A stretch of 64,000 bases of DNA from assembly GCA_022695795.1 (NCBI GenBank), contig MU404181.1, positions 1 to 64,000 on the forward strand, given 5' to 3'. A program made the position numbers and the translations under genes. Source of the DNA: Biscogniauxia marginata (taxonomy: Eukaryota > Ascomycota > Sordariomycetes > Xylariales > Xylariaceae). The notes beneath the pieces are model-generated. The model was not told where the DNA came from. It searched no databases and was given only the letters and a program-made list of their open reading frames with translations. This document shows positions 13,278 to 25,457 of this stretch, piece by piece. Positions within the stretch are counted from its first letter, which is position 1. Each line of letters opens with the position of its first letter.

Positions 13278-13707
13278 TATTACGAACCGATTAAAGTGAG
13301 CAATTAAATAATAAGAGTATTATTCTTATTATTCTTATTTTTACACCGGATATAAATCCTAAAAAGGAAAATAACTTATTATCACGTAATATAGATATAT
13401 ATAAATAAGACTTATTTAAAGGTATTTAACATACCAATTATAAGGAATAAAAAGTAAAATAAATAAATATAAAAAAATGATATTTTTTATATATCTAGTT
13501 ATTCATTTCAGTTTTTTAGCTATTAATCTAAGACTATAATCACTCTTTAATATTATAATAAAAGTACTTTGAAATCTCTTTAACGAACAAAGCATTATAA
13601 AGCTTTTAAACTAATCTTAAGCTACTATTACCTTTAAATCAAGAAAACCTAGTACGTATTTACTTATAAAGTCAACTAATTAAAAACACATAAGGAGGTT
13701 CGTTACA
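13278..13707 (+). repeat. 3' LTR of chromovirus F (430 bp)
   Basis: From TATTACGAACC (TG->TA) to ..GAGGTTCGTTACA, immediately preceded by a purine-rich tract (aaaaaggagaaata) that would serve as polypurine tract. Confidence 0.82.
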
Positions 13708-13998
13708 CTTTTAAGAATTAAGGAAAATAATAGACATTACTTTATAAAAGAGTAAACATAAATAAATTCGAATTTCCTTTATATTTAATTATTTATTCGA
13801 GTTTTTTAATTATTAATTTAAAATTATAATTACTCCTTAATATTATAATAAAAGTATTATAAAATCTCTTTAATAAATAAAGTATTATAAATTTCTTAAA
13901 TTAACCTTAATTTATTATTACTTTTAAAATAAGAAAAACCTAGTATGTACTTATTTATAAAGTTAACTAATTAAAAACATATAAAAAGGTTTGTTATA
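13708..13998 (+). repeat. LTR fragment lacking its U3 start
   Basis: The shared 3' half of the LTR family (ending ..AAGGTTTGTTATA) without a TGTTAC start. It is abutted by the LTR of F on the left and an integrase scrap on the right. Confidence 0.75.
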
Positions 13999-14112
13999 GT
14001 TCGTTTAACTAGGAATAATATATTATAAATAATTTTTGTTTAACTTTTATTTGTTTTATTAAGTTAATTTAAAATTTTAATATAAATAACTTGTTTTTAT
14101 TTAAAATAATAC
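13999..14112 (-). mobile_element. Chromovirus integrase fragment
   Basis: About 114 bp in minus orientation, closely matching the integrase stretch of E near 6640-6740. It is cut on both sides by LTRs. Confidence 0.7.
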
Positions 14113-14591
14113 TATCACGAGTTAATCATGTTAAAAGGGTTTTAATAAGGGTGCGGAAACATAAACTAAGAATGTGTGCGACACTTAAAACTACTTTAAA
14201 AATGTGATGTAACATCACATAATAAGAATCTAAACTAGTCTTAAAATTAAAACGAATTAAAAAAACGAATTAAAGTTACTTTTTAAATTCGTTTAAATTT
14301 AATAAGTATTTAATATATCAAAATAAGAAATATAAAAAAAAGGAATAAATATAAATAAATTAAAATCTCCTTTATATTTAGTTATTTATTTTTATTTTTT
14401 AGTTATTAATTTAAGATTATAATCACTTTTTAATATTATAATAAGAGTACCTTAAAATCTCTTTAATAAACAAGACATAATAAATCTTTTAAATTAACCT
14501 TAATTCATTATTACCTCTAAAACAAGAAAAACCTAGTACGTACTTACCTGTGAAGTCAGCTAACTAGAAACACATAGGGAGGTTCGTCACA
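14113..14591 (+). repeat. LTR, right border of the first retroelement nest
   Basis: Begins TATCACGAGTTAATC and ends ..GAGGTTCGTCACA (479 bp). U3 has a retained GATGTAACATCACAT near 14208. Flanks aatac and aaaat do not match. The U3 subtype is shared with 54902-55366. Mixed-composition DNA starts at once on the right. Confidence 0.82.
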
Positions 14592-15283
14592 AAAATGAGA
14601 AAGAGAAGATAAGAACTTATATATTCAAATGAAAAAGATCTTTTAAGAAGCTCAAGAAGATCTAAATGTATAATAGATAAATGGATTTGCATTAAGGCAT
14701 AAAAACGCACATTTCTCGGCAAGACCTGTTCGTATTGCCTTGAGTTGGCGGGCTTTATTGGAAATCTTAATTCTAGGAATAGACTTTTTAAGATGACAGT
14801 TTTAATAGCCTTCTGTTAACTAGAGGCATAGATGCTTTTTGCCGACGACCTCAACAGACTAAGTTGAACTGACGTAATGGTTGCGCAAGTAAAGGTACGT
14901 GGGGAAGGTACGTTAGCTCGTATAGAAGCTAGGCTTGCTTGCTGCGGTATAGAGATTCCGGACTCCGATGAAAATTAGCGGAAGGCTAGATTTAATGCCT
15001 TAGGCAGTAAGTCGAATGAAAATTGTGGTGGGGCCCTTCGCGGGGTTTTATAGTATCACTAAATGGCATGTCGCAATCAAGTTGGGCTGCAATGGACAAT
15101 GAAGTATAATAATGGCTCAATTTGCTGTACCTTCACGTGCATGTTGGCTAGTTTATAATAGCATCTTTCACAACACATAATTGCTAATATTGCAGTCCAT
15201 TGTTTATTCGTAATAGCAGCAGCAGAGCAGCAGCAAAACACGTCGATTCAGCCGACTTCAACGAGACGAGACCCATTTTTGGG
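14592..15283. other. Mixed-composition intergenic DNA
   Basis: GC rises sharply after the LTR. No convincing open frame or repeat is seen apart from a short CAG-rich run near 15220-15236. Confidence 0.4.
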
Positions 15284-15311
15284 CTAGACAAAGCAATACG
15301 GGTGTGTTAAA

Positions 15312-16130
15312 ATGGTTACAAAAGAAAAAGAAAAGGATGCCGATAATAAGCAGGTCTGCAATCGAATCTTCTTGCCATTTAATATGCTAAGATTATATAG
15401 GTTGGAGCCAAAGCTCTCGCAGGAGAGGAGGAATTCATACAAGGCAAGATTTTTGGCCCATTCCAGTACGATATACAGGTGCAGGGCAAAGGCAAACTGA
15501 TCTAAGTCTACGATCCGCATACAGAACCGGGCTCTGCAGCACACTGGGAGTGGGAAGACGAAGACAGTCATGGGTCGTGTTCTGTTCCTGTGAATTTTAA
15601 AGTACATGTGGTTAAGGCCTATGTAGCATTCATACAACCCGCATCTCCAGCTGTTCCATAAACTCTATCCCCTCATCGAAACCAATTAGCAACTGAAGAG
15701 TTATATCACCTCTGCCTCTAGGAGACAAGCCTTGAATACAGTCTATCGTCGATCCTCCCGTCTGCCGCTCCCATCGGTATTGATTACTGGCTTGAACAGC
15801 AGTTGCAAGGACAGGTCCAAGCAATGCGAGTGTATCGGTCGAGGCTTCGGAATACTTGTATTTAATTTCTGGGCGGGGATTAGCTAAAGCGGTAGTAACA
15901 GAAAAAGGGTCAACCAGATTTACTTCTAACGATTGCTGCACGAGGTATATCACTTGAGAGACCTATTGGGTTCTTAATAGGGACGGTAGCCGTCACCGCA
16001 CGGGTTTGGCTCGTGCTACTGCTTTTGGGGCCGGGGAATCCATCATTTCCGTTGCCAAAACCTAAGTCGCTTGCGGATTCGCCTCTGTGGGAGCCATAAG
16101 CAACTGGGATAGTTGAATTATACAGCGCCG
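15312..16130. other. Possible decayed coding sequence, both strands ambiguous
   Basis: On the plus strand, about 15420-15660 reads protein-like in one frame (for example HWEWEDEDSHG, NFKVHVVKAYVAF) with one internal TAA near 15503. On the minus strand, 15953-15630 has 107 open codons (for example ALLGPVLATAVQASNQ) that begin just after a TAG and have no ATG. Neither matches a family I recognise, and the strands cannot both be right over the overlap. Composition is gene-like. Treat as remnants or exons of an unknown gene. Confidence 0.2.
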
Positions 16131-19100
16131 TCGCTACATCACCAAGAATAGAATGTTTAAACTAATCAGACTTATACTTTAGTTGCTCTAGCAAAGATAT
16201 TCTTTCGGAGACATTTAGTTTAGCTATTTTCTATTTACCCAAGCTAAAAAAGCATAATAAAATAACCCCATTACCGTATAACTTATTTATATTAATAAGA
16301 AATTACTTATAAATTGCTTTTTAGCGGTTTTTTTGCTTTATTCGTATTATTTAAAAGGCGGTAATAATAAAATTTATATTTTATAATTGTTATATAACTT
16401 AAAAAGTTATAAAATTCTTCTCGATTTTTTTAAAGTAAAACTTAATAAAGATTAATATGCGCAAATCTGATCGCTTAGTAAGTTTTACTTAAATAAATAA
16501 AGTCGTTTATCGGCAGTGTTTATAAAAGGCATTAAGATCTTCCGTAGTCACATTAACGTAACCGTCCTCGTATGAAAAGCTGCCTCGATCGCATATATTC
16601 ATAAGGATATGTGGTGCTGTTATAATAAATATATAATACCTAGCTAATTTAACATATTTCCTAGGAAAAAGCTAAAAAAAAGCTAGAAAAGAGCTGGGAA
16701 ATGTTAAAGGAACATATAAGGAATAAAGTGCTAAAGAAGGATCTTAATAGTTACTTAACAAATACCTAGAAAGTTTTTATTATTTACTTAGTATTTCCTA
16801 AATGTTATCTTTACTTTACTTAGCAGCAACTTAGCACTTCCTTGTTAGATAATAGTTAATATAAGATCTATGCATTATAATATAATTAAGGTCTAGTTTA
16901 AATGTCTTGTATTAGGTAAAGTAACGGTATATAGTTACATAAATTGTTCTTTCCGGCACTCTCGATGCTTTAATTACTTTGCTTACCGAGGCAAAAGATA
17001 GCAAGGGGCCAGGATAACCTTAGTGATATTTATTCATGACAGTACATATAAATGTATATGTAATCCATTTAGTTCTTTCTGGTTTAGGAAAGGATTTGAC
17101 AAGAGACATGCGTACACCCAGAATTACAGCCCCGAAATCCAGAAGTTCATGTTTTAAAAAGGTGACAGTAGTGCCACCTACGTGTTGTAAGTAATGTAAC
17201 TTTGGCTCCTGGCTACTACGATGTATGTTAATATCTGTATTAAGTAGTATACAAAGCCTTTCCAGGGATTACTTAAGAGATATTTAGGTCTTCGAGCTAT
17301 GATTTTAACAATGGTTAAAAATATAAGTATCCTCTTAGTTCGCGCTTAATCTTAATGTCTTTAATCAGTATCTTAGTAAGCCCTCGTTAAATTCTTCTAT
17401 TCATTTTATATGCTAGTTAATAATTCCTATACTTCTTAGTGTGACATTACTACCTTTATGCCCACAATATAGTACTAATAACGATTTATATTTATTACCG
17501 AATTTATTTGTTATACTTACGGGTTTAGTTTTACTAGCCCTTCTCCACAAAAGCCAAGCACAAAGTATTATAAGTATCGCCAAAGCTAAAGTTTCAGGTT
17601 AGCAACTATCATGCCTCCCTATACGGCTAACACTAACCCAGTCTATATCCAGAGTTATCATGCCCTAAAACAACGAGAAAAGAGATAACGACTAAGCAGA
17701 GAACCATATTAATAGTGATAACAAACCACAAGAGCAGCAGGAAGATCCAAGCTCCTCGCAAGGCGAGAATACTACAGCAAGATTGAACGAGGTGATAAGT
17801 AGCAAAGGTGCACACAAAAAGGAGCTATAAATAACTACGATAATAATAACATCTTTCGAAGGAAAGCATTAATATTTTGATCCGAGGCGGTGATAGCTAA
17901 GTTACTTAGCAATAATTATAATTAAGTATAAATTGCATACTATCATTCACGAATGTATTCCAAATATTATATAAGTATCTTCGTGAATCGCTTATAAAAA
18001 TATAAAAAGTAAAGGTTTTTTAGTTTTTATCATACTTATATCACAACCCTCCATGTTTTACGGACACTTCCGATAGCCTTGTTCATAAACGAAACTACCC
18101 TTACCTAGCGGTATGCCGTTATTAATAGAAGTTATTTTCTTCCGCGTGGGATGGCTGCCGCATTTAGCGGTTTCCTCCTCGGGAAATGAGGGGACCTCTT
18201 AATGCCTCAAGCACAATCCCGGCCACCCATGCGACCAACAATTCTGCCACAAGACCCACTAGGTACGTACCTTTTTCTGCCGGTTTTAAAAACTTCGCTG
18301 TCCACTTAAACCGTATTAACAATATTTTCCCGTTTTTCTTTTTACTTAGTTTAACCGTTTTGCTATTAATATTTACTATATTATAACTAATTCCCTTTCG
18401 AAGGTATTATGATACTTATAATAGTTACAAAACACGATTAATTTCTCGTTCGGCGTATTAATCATTAAAATATATTTACGGTTAAAGGATCTTTTTACTT
18501 GTTTATCGGTTTAGTTATCTCTTATTTAAATTCTCCCTAGTTAGTGCTGCTAAACAAATTAATGCATTTGTGGAAGCGGCTTATTAACTCCTTATTATCA
18601 AAGATGTTAAAAATAACGAATAACGGCTATACCGAAAGCTGATAAATAACTCAAGGCTAATAAGGGAAATGACTCATTTCGATCTATACGCAAATTTTTT
18701 CCTTGTATAGCTCTGGTCAATTAATGTTAAACCAAAATAAGATAGTTATCAAGTTTGTATACAAGACCCCTAAGCTCGACTTCGTATACAGAGAATCACA
18801 TAATAATACCCTTAAGGTCATAAGTGCCATTTTTTAAAAACGCCAAGCGGGTATTTTTTTATCTTGGTCACCACTATATCTGTTTAAATCATAGTTATAT
18901 TATGTTCCTATATAAACAAGGAAGTTACGTGTTTAAATAGGCAGACTATGTGATTTAACCTCTTAGAAGAAGTAAGGTGGCGTTCTAGCAAAAGCCATTT
19001 TTGCGGTGAAAACCAACCGGGAATTACCCCTAAATATTCGGCATATCCGGCCAATACAACGGCTCACCAACAGTTTTAGGGATTTAAGTATGGCCACTCT

Positions 19101-20946
19101 CAAGAAAAACCTTGGCATATAGTAGTTCAAGTCTCAGCCTTCTATAAAAACGCATACGAAGCTGTTAGGATGACGAAGCTTGCAATAAGAGCCGTTATCA
19201 CGCCTCGGTAGCAAGGTCGACGGTATTAGTTGGCTTTTACCCTTTTTTTAAGCCGCGGCTTACCCAGCGGCCATAATTTAAGGATGTAATACGACTAACA
19301 CAACCAACGATATAATAACAGCTAAATGATTAATCCCACCGGTTAGCAGGTTAAGTCTAGGCTAGGAAATTAATACGGCGAGATAAACGGTTAAAATACC
19401 TTAGGGGTTAATAATCTCTCGTATGTAATCTAATTAAGCGGCTTTTAAAACGCTCGTTATAAGTCGAGATAGCGGTAAACACGAGGTCACTATATAGAAC
19501 TAAATATGATAAAAGGAAATATTAGTAGTACTAAATAACTTATTTCTAAATATGGAAATCACTAAGAACACGGACTGGAAATGAGGTTAGTCTATAGAAG
19601 GTTGCCTAACGAAGTTGTTTTAAAACGGCAACGGGACGCCTACCTATTTGGGAGACTTAAGAGGCTGCCGAGTTAGGAAATAGATATAAGCCTACGCAGG
19701 AGCATGAGAAGTATTTGCTAGAGAAAAGGGGGCTTTTGAAGAAAGACCTAGTAATAAAAGAATATTGGTTTCTTTACTTATTTTGATCAGGCTGCAAATA
19801 CATTATATTGGGCGAGCAAAATGGCAATATGGCTAAATAAATGAATATACTATTTGTTTATTTCCCCCCTTTAAAACGAGTTAAAAAGCGATCCTACGGA
19901 CGCGAAATTTATGGTACTAGTTAGTAGCGACAAGATCTTAGATAGCCAGCATATCCCGTTAATATAATGATTTAACATAAGACAATCTTAAAGATTTAAT
20001 TATAAAAGTTAGGTCGCCTCTTATGGAAAGGAGGAAGCTCGAAGTCGGTTTACTAGAGGTTTCGATTCGGCATAGAAATAAATAAAAGGGGTATCTTAAG
20101 AATATGCTTATAAAAGGAATAACGCCTATGCCTAAGTGGCTCGGTCGAGAACATATTAACCAGCGTATATTCCCCTGATGACTCATTACGCAGTCTCATC
20201 CTTTAGTGTCGAGTAATAAATTCACGCTACTAGTAAGAAAGTCACGAAAGGCAACAGCCCCATCCTTCTAGCACTCCAGTAGTCTTAAAGAGGCCAGCTA
20301 GTATCGCGAGGCTTATGGTGCATAGTAGGCTTTAACTAAGAGTCTTGGACTAACCATACCTAAGGATTTAACAACTTCTCAAATATGGTATAATAAAAAA
20401 GCCTATTAATTATCAGCGTAGGCTATAAGTTTATAATGGAAACCACCGAGTGACTACTAGGTATAAGAACTAGTATAATGTAGAATTATTGATTTCTACA
20501 AAAGGATAAATTTACTACTAGGGACATTTAGTATTAAGGATAAGGAGTAAGGGATGGTTAGCCTATGTTATGTTAATGCGCGCGAGGTTACAGCCAAATA
20601 GGGAATCGAAAGGTGTTAGCATCTCGTAACGATTCATTTCCCTAATTTAGAAATCAGAACACTATAAGTGGAAACTTAGCAAATTTCCCAATCAAGTTAT
20701 TTCCGAAGCAGCACCGCAATATTTACCCGTTTAATATATTGCCTTTTCAGGACATAGGTAGGAGCTTACGGCCGGACCACTAAGAGTGTCTATTACAATG
20801 CAGTTATTATATAGGGGACTTGGTAATTAATAGTATATCTTTCTTAATTTTTAAAAGAAGCCTAACTAGTATAAAAACCTTCGTTTCCCCGTTTTAAATA
20901 TATTACATAAATACCTTTACTATTAACGAATTATAGTCCTTTTAAT
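16131..20946. other. Long degraded, moderately AT-rich region without a supported gene
   Basis: No frame remains open beyond about 75 codons and none is convincing. Composition is intermediate, less extreme than the retroelements. That suggests an older or less severely mutated repeat, possibly upstream parts of the chromodomain relic that follows. Short protein-like patches occur (around 19060-19200 and 19560-19700) but stay unassignable. Confidence 0.4.
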
Positions 20947-22289
20947 TTGTCTAGTTTTACCTTACGCATTATAGACATTAAATTCTTGCCAAGTTTTAAT
21001 GGTTCAGCGTACCGCCGTGCAAAGGAGAAACCCAAATCCATCAAGCCTCCTACTGCCCTAAACGTCAAGACAACATCCTTAAAGGCTAATAACGATAGGG
21101 TGGACAGCAACAACAAATTCCCTCCTACCCAGAAGCGTCTTGTTATGCCTGTGGAGACGGTGGACTTAACTAGCCACCTAGAGACATTAACAAACCAGCG
21201 TGAATACACTACTCCGCAACTTTCGCCGAACACTGGTAATCAAAGTACGGAATAGTTTCCAGTGTTTCTAAACGAATGATTTAATCTTGCGTAGGCAGGC
21301 AAATAATCATTAATCAAGTGGATACCGACCATAACCAGGCGGTCCTTGTCCAGCATTGTCTGCAAAAAGACAACAATAATGAAATGCAGCTAATCAACTC
21401 TATAGTGGAACCCATTTCTAGCCCTTTGGCCGAATTGCCAAAGAACACGTCGAGCTTTTTGAAAGAAGTAACCTCATGTGCTATATCAACCTGCTCCGAG
21501 AGTAATGTTCCTAATGCTAATTTAATAGCTGCTTTTGCTCCCGTTTGCACTTTGAGGTAGGCTCAGGAATGCAACTATGCACTATTAGATGTTTCACGAC
21601 AAATCTCCAATGAAGCCAACCCCGACGCTATATTATCTAGCCTTGCACATATAAAACACGAGGCACCTAAAGAAATATTACAATAAAGCCATCAAAAAAG
21701 GATTTCTATTAACAGCACGGACCTAATTAGCCGACCTACCAGTATAAATAGATAATATTCACCAAAGAGAAGCAATGATACACTAGCTAAACAAAAAATG
21801 CTCGTGATAATCGAAGAAGAGGTCATTAACAGCATAAAGCATTTTGTAATTACCGGAAATTCGGCCCTAGTCCCTAAACAAAATTTAAATCCAAAAGTAA
21901 TTAACATATAAACTAGAAAGGTTAAGGGTCTACCTAACGTAATCGGAAATAAAGCCAAGGGGGAGAAAAGAAGTTCAGATTCGATATCGTCGGTCCACCC
22001 AAAACGCCCAAGAAGAACACCAGCAGATAAAGTACGAGATAATAAGAAAAGCCGGAAACCTGCAAGAATTCCACCGACTCCGGCTAAACCAAATACTTTT
22101 AAGGTCAAATAACTAGTGCTCCATCGCGAAGTGAAGGGTCCTAATAGTAAATTCTTTAAATACTTAATTCGATGGAAAGGAGACTAGGCTCCAAATCAGA
22201 AATAGACTTGGGAACCGGAGGTCAACATTATTGATGTGACCCTAGTTGGTAATTACTGGAGGAGCTTGTTGGAGTTGGTAGGCCCGTAA
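20947..22289 (+). pseudogene. Decayed gene ending in a chromodomain
   Basis: One frame runs from 21318 to TAA at 22287-22289 (324 codons) with internal stops at 21558 and later sites, most convertible to Gln or Trp by one transition. Its C-terminus is a recognisable chromodomain: FKYLIRWKG (22155-22181), a TAG at 22185 two codons later, TWEPE (22206-22220) after another TAG, then LVGNYW. Before it lies a basic, Pro/Ser-rich linker (HPKRPRRTP). An open stretch at 20947-21255 in another frame (102 aa) may be an upstream exon, with a possible intron starting GTAATC near 21236. Chromodomains bind methylated histone H3 and occur in retroelement integrases and host proteins. Which parent gene this is cannot be told. 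The sequence just downstream is repeated at 26129, so it was probably mobile. Confidence 0.6.
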
Positions 22290-22318
22290 TTGGGTCGTGG
22301 CATGTTGGCTGTTGCATA

Positions 22319-22440
22319 GCGCATGTGTGTGTATTCATTGTTCTCTATATTCCTAAGCTTGTGGCACGCGTGCGCGTGGGGTATTTGTATGGCTGCGAGC
22401 CGAGGTTTTTCCGATGTATGCATCGACAAGGATCTGGGCA
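22319..22440 (+). repeat. Terminal repeat downstream of the chromodomain relic, copy 1
   Basis: About 120 bp, with cores GCATGTGTGTGTATTCATTG, GGCTGCGAGCCGAGGTTT and CCGATGTATGCATCGACA. It aligns with 26129-26249 at roughly two-thirds identity by eye. It lies directly after the chromodomain relic and may be that element's 3' end. Confidence 0.55.
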
Positions 22441-22463
22441 CTAACGTAGCACAACTTTTTTTC

Positions 22464-22703
22464 TGCCGGATTTATTNNNNNNNNNNNNNNNNNNNNNNNN
22501 NNNNNNNNNNNNNNNNNNNNNNNNNNNNNNNNNNNNNNNNNNNNNNNNNNNNNNNNNNNNNNNNNNNNNNNTTATTATCGATACGTACCCCTTTTCTGCC
22601 GGATTTATTATCGATACGTACCCCTTTTCTGCCGGATTTATTATCGATACGTACCCCTTTTCTGCCGGATTTATTATCGATACGTACCCCTTTTCTGCCG
22701 GAT
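22464..22703 (+). repeat. 33-bp minisatellite with a 95-bp assembly gap
   Basis: Four perfect 33-bp units run 22572-22703; each carries the core TATCGATACGTACCCC followed by TTTTCTGCCGGAT. A partial unit (22464-22476) precedes 95 N bases (22477-22571). Continuing the period across the gap needs 94 bases for about three units, close to the 95 N given, so the gap is probably more of the same array. The unit length is a multiple of three, so translations give an 11-residue repeat, but no gene context supports coding. Confidence 0.9.
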
Positions 22704-22874
22704 CTATTTGCGCGTTTTTGTTTACAACGCAAAACATATTTTTATAGCTATATTTGCAAACAGTTAAGTACTTTTATATTATATCCCAACAAAGTAGAGA
22801 GAAAAAAAGGAGCACATATCATCCTAATTATAGAAGAAACCAAGACCGATCGCTTAGTTATATAAAACTAGATA

Positions 22875-23122
22875 TGTGATGATTGTGTCATGAGGCATCC
22901 AGGCTGGCAGTCCTGCCAGCATTCCATAGATAAGATAAGGCCGCATCCGGAGGAAGTACCTATGTACCTTAGTCACATATAAGGGCAGTGCCTTCCCTAG
23001 ACCCTTCAGGCAGATAGTTCCTTCCTTAGACATTCAATACACACCAGTCTCACCCCCAACATTTGCTTCATTAGTTACTTTACTTTTATTTACGTACGTA
23101 CCTACCAACAAATAATATCACA
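22875..23122. repeat. Possible LTR-like unit (248 bp) with TGTGAT/ATCACA ends
   Basis: Begins TGTGATGATTGTG and ends AATAATATCACA, with short terminal inverted repeats. It contains a small palindrome (CTGGCAGTCCTGCCAG), a TATA-like CATATAAGG and a pyrimidine-rich end. The style is that of a copia-type LTR and differs from the chromovirus LTRs. No second copy or matching 5-bp flanks (agata, atgag) are seen in the window. Confidence 0.35.
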
Positions 23123-23356
23123 ATGAGGTGTCGTTAAAAAGACCTCAAAGTGCCCTCTCTTTAGTTTTAAAAACTAATTAAAGACTATAATTAATAATTA
23201 AAGTTAGGAATAACGAGATATATAAGAAGTTTATTTATAATAGTTATATATTATTTTTTACCTTATTTAGTCATTTTAAAAATAAACGTTAATTAATTTT
23301 TATTTTCACTTATGAGTATTTTATACTTTATATGTGCTATAGTTATAAGCTCTTGT

Positions 23357-24732
23357 TTATTTCTCATTAAATTTCCTGCGCTTCGAGGGTGGTGAAGGGG
23401 ACCGTTCATCATGGCTGTCGCTGCTGTCACCTTTGCTGGAGTCAGCCTCGATAAGATCTGATACCCTGGCGTTCGCTGCCTGAACGGCATCCTCTCGGCT
23501 ACTCCACGCTAGCTCTCTTAAGTTGCGGAAGGCTGTAGCTCCGCTAACAAAAGCGCGTCGATGTGTATTCATGCTGTACGCATCAAGGCGAGTCATCCAG
23601 TACTCGGGTGATTTATTCGGTGAGTCTACCCCGGGACGAGTTATATGATGAGCATACAATGACAAAACACCGTTAATGTAAGTTGCACTAAACGTATAGG
23701 CCTTGTTATCAAACGAGGGTTTCGCTGACATGAAGTTCTGAAGGGAATGCACTATAAAAGAGTTAGTTAAAGGTTCTTGGAGTATTAGGGAGACGTTAGA
23801 AGATACTTACTAGCTCGAGCACCATAGGCCCCGTCGTTGAGAACCTGTCTCTCGGCAATAATAGATTGACCGTCAAAGCTTTTCACCTCAACAAAGAAAT
23901 TAGGTGCGACCAATGCGTATTGGGGTGATGTTTTCGGTGTAATAAAGTTGCTTAATGCATTTTCTACTGTCGTATGAACCGCAGTAGCACGAATACCGTC
24001 CCAGATATCAGGTTTAGGTTTAACAACCCCCTTATCACCTATCGACTGCATATTGTTAAAAAGGTCATTAGACCTACTTGAGATTTTCGAATACGCCTCA
24101 CATTCTTGTATGGGTGGAATAATGGTGTACATTACACATGCTTCCGAGACATCTCGGAATCTTGTCTTTATAGATTGAAAGTCCTCTTCGGTAAAAACCT
24201 CCAAGTCCAGAGATTGCCTTCTTTTTGTTATCACCTGATAGATATCATCTATATTCTCTGGAGTGGAGATTTCATGTTCTTCAAACGGCTGATCCGGCAT
24301 ATAAATCCCGTGATCGGCCATTATCCGTACAAAGTTTGCGTCGTAGGCTGACACACGTTTAGCGCCTGAATTCTTAACTTCAGCCATGCTTGATTGCGGT
24401 TCGTAGTCGCTAATATCAGGGTTGTCCTCGGGCTCGGGCCACTAGACTATATGTAAATAATCACAACCTTATGGGTGCGATGTAGCAAGGCTTACTCCTC
24501 GAAGATGTGTTATATCTGGGCCGCCTTGTCTTGAAAAGCGGGCTAAGGATGGTAGTGGTTCCGAATATGATTTCTTGCGCTCAGCCGGGTTTGAACTATT
24601 CCTACGATCGAACTCTCGGAGGGCGCGCTTCGTGAGAAATATTATATCAAGGCTGTCGTAGAACTCGGGTGGAAAATTGTCTGGTTCGAAATTGGAATTG
24701 GAAGTTTTACTCTGTCGTTTATATGGTAACAT
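23357..24732 (-). CDS. PD-(D/E)XK nuclease-like (DUF7924-type) protein, 420 aa, three exons
   Basis: Model: complement(join(23357..23751,23811..24441,24496..24732)). Introns of 54 nt (GTAAGC..CTAG) and 59 nt (GTAAGT..ATAG) restore one frame. Family landmarks run in order: ALREFDRRN and RQGGPDITHLRG in exon 1, YDANFVRIMADHGIYMP, FTEEDFQSIK, KPKPDIWDG (Asp about residue 224), PNFFVEVKS (Glu 264, Lys 266), RQVLNDGAYGARAMHSLQNF across intron 2, then a C-terminal basic NLS-like SPPSKRRK. This layout is that of a large fungal family of uncharacterised nuclease-fold proteins. Many relatives, as I recall, have lost the E-x-K pair, whereas here D..EVK is present. Substrate and role are unknown. The frame is fully open despite RIPed neighbours. 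Confidence 0.85.
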
Positions 24733-25457
24733 TTTTATTTATTTATAGCCGGCTTACTTTTAAGATGTTTTAAACAGGGCATATGTTTTAAAACACATGC
24801 GTTGTTATAAAACAAGGGAAAGAAAATGAGATCTATAAAGTATCATGTGAAAAAAATGATTTATATAATGTTGTATACATGTCCCATTATAAACCGGCCC
24901 GGATATTAAACCACTAAATCTGAATCCGGGTGCTGTTTGCAGGTATCGCTCTTTGTGAGAGGTTAAACTTTGCCTATGAAATGAAAATGCTATCCTTTCA
25001 GGTCCTTATGACCACCTAGGAAGCTGCAGGTATTAATTCTCAAAGGAACAATTACGAATACCAGTTAAAACCTACGAGACAAAGCGGAAGTAAACAAGGT
25101 AAATGCTTGTGCTGGCATTATGGATTCTTTACGAGGGTAATCAAGCTCTACATTTAGCGCATAAGGCAAAGATACTGTTAAAAACGTGCATAACAAGAGT
25201 CCGAGGGCAGACAAAGAAATTTGTTTTTAAGTCACGACTTGTATATCATTTAATAAAGATTAAGTTGCTATCTGGTTTTAAATTTGGCAAGCGCTTTTAA
25301 GACGATCCTTTAGGAATAACTTGGTCGGAGATGTCATGTTTATTGCACTCATTTATCTTGTACCTGCTAGTAACTCTATCCGTCCATCTATCCATCCGTT
25401 TTGTCCGTTACCGCACAACGGGGAGACTTTTGATCCGAGTGTCAATCTAGCTATGCA
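24733..25457. other. Intergenic region, no gene seen
   Basis: Holds the promoter of the leftward nuclease-like gene and the 3' flank of the Myb-like pseudogene. A 65-codon open stretch (25103-25300) shows no coding character. Confidence 0.45.

Larger units (their letters stand above)
10938..13707 (+). mobile_element. Chromovirus F, 5'-truncated, RIP-degraded
   Basis: Plus-strand pol homologous to element A from the end of RNase H onward: integrase (about 11190-12350), then a chromodomain region (about 12460-12600), an antisense accessory frame (12736-13114) and the 3' LTR (13278-13707). Everything upstream of RNase H is missing. Its sequence is close to E, so E and F are copies of one subfamily lying in opposite orientation. 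Confidence 0.85.

Noticed and set aside
3900..14591. Centromere or mitochondrial insertion as explanation for the AT-rich block
   Set aside because: The block is explained by LTR retroelement homology with transition-type stops. Centromere function cannot be judged from sequence alone, and no mitochondrial genes are seen.
15284..15637. 117-codon minus-strand frame
   Set aside because: Low-complexity hydrophobic translation lacking motifs; the plus strand over the same stretch looks at least as protein-like.
21692..22108. 138-codon minus-strand frame
   Set aside because: Shadow of the plus-strand chromodomain relic, whose chromodomain motifs are unmistakable.
22323..22865. 180-codon frame across the assembly gap with an 11-residue repeat
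   Set aside because: It is translation of the 33-bp minisatellite plus N bases; both strands are open there for the same reason and there is no gene context.
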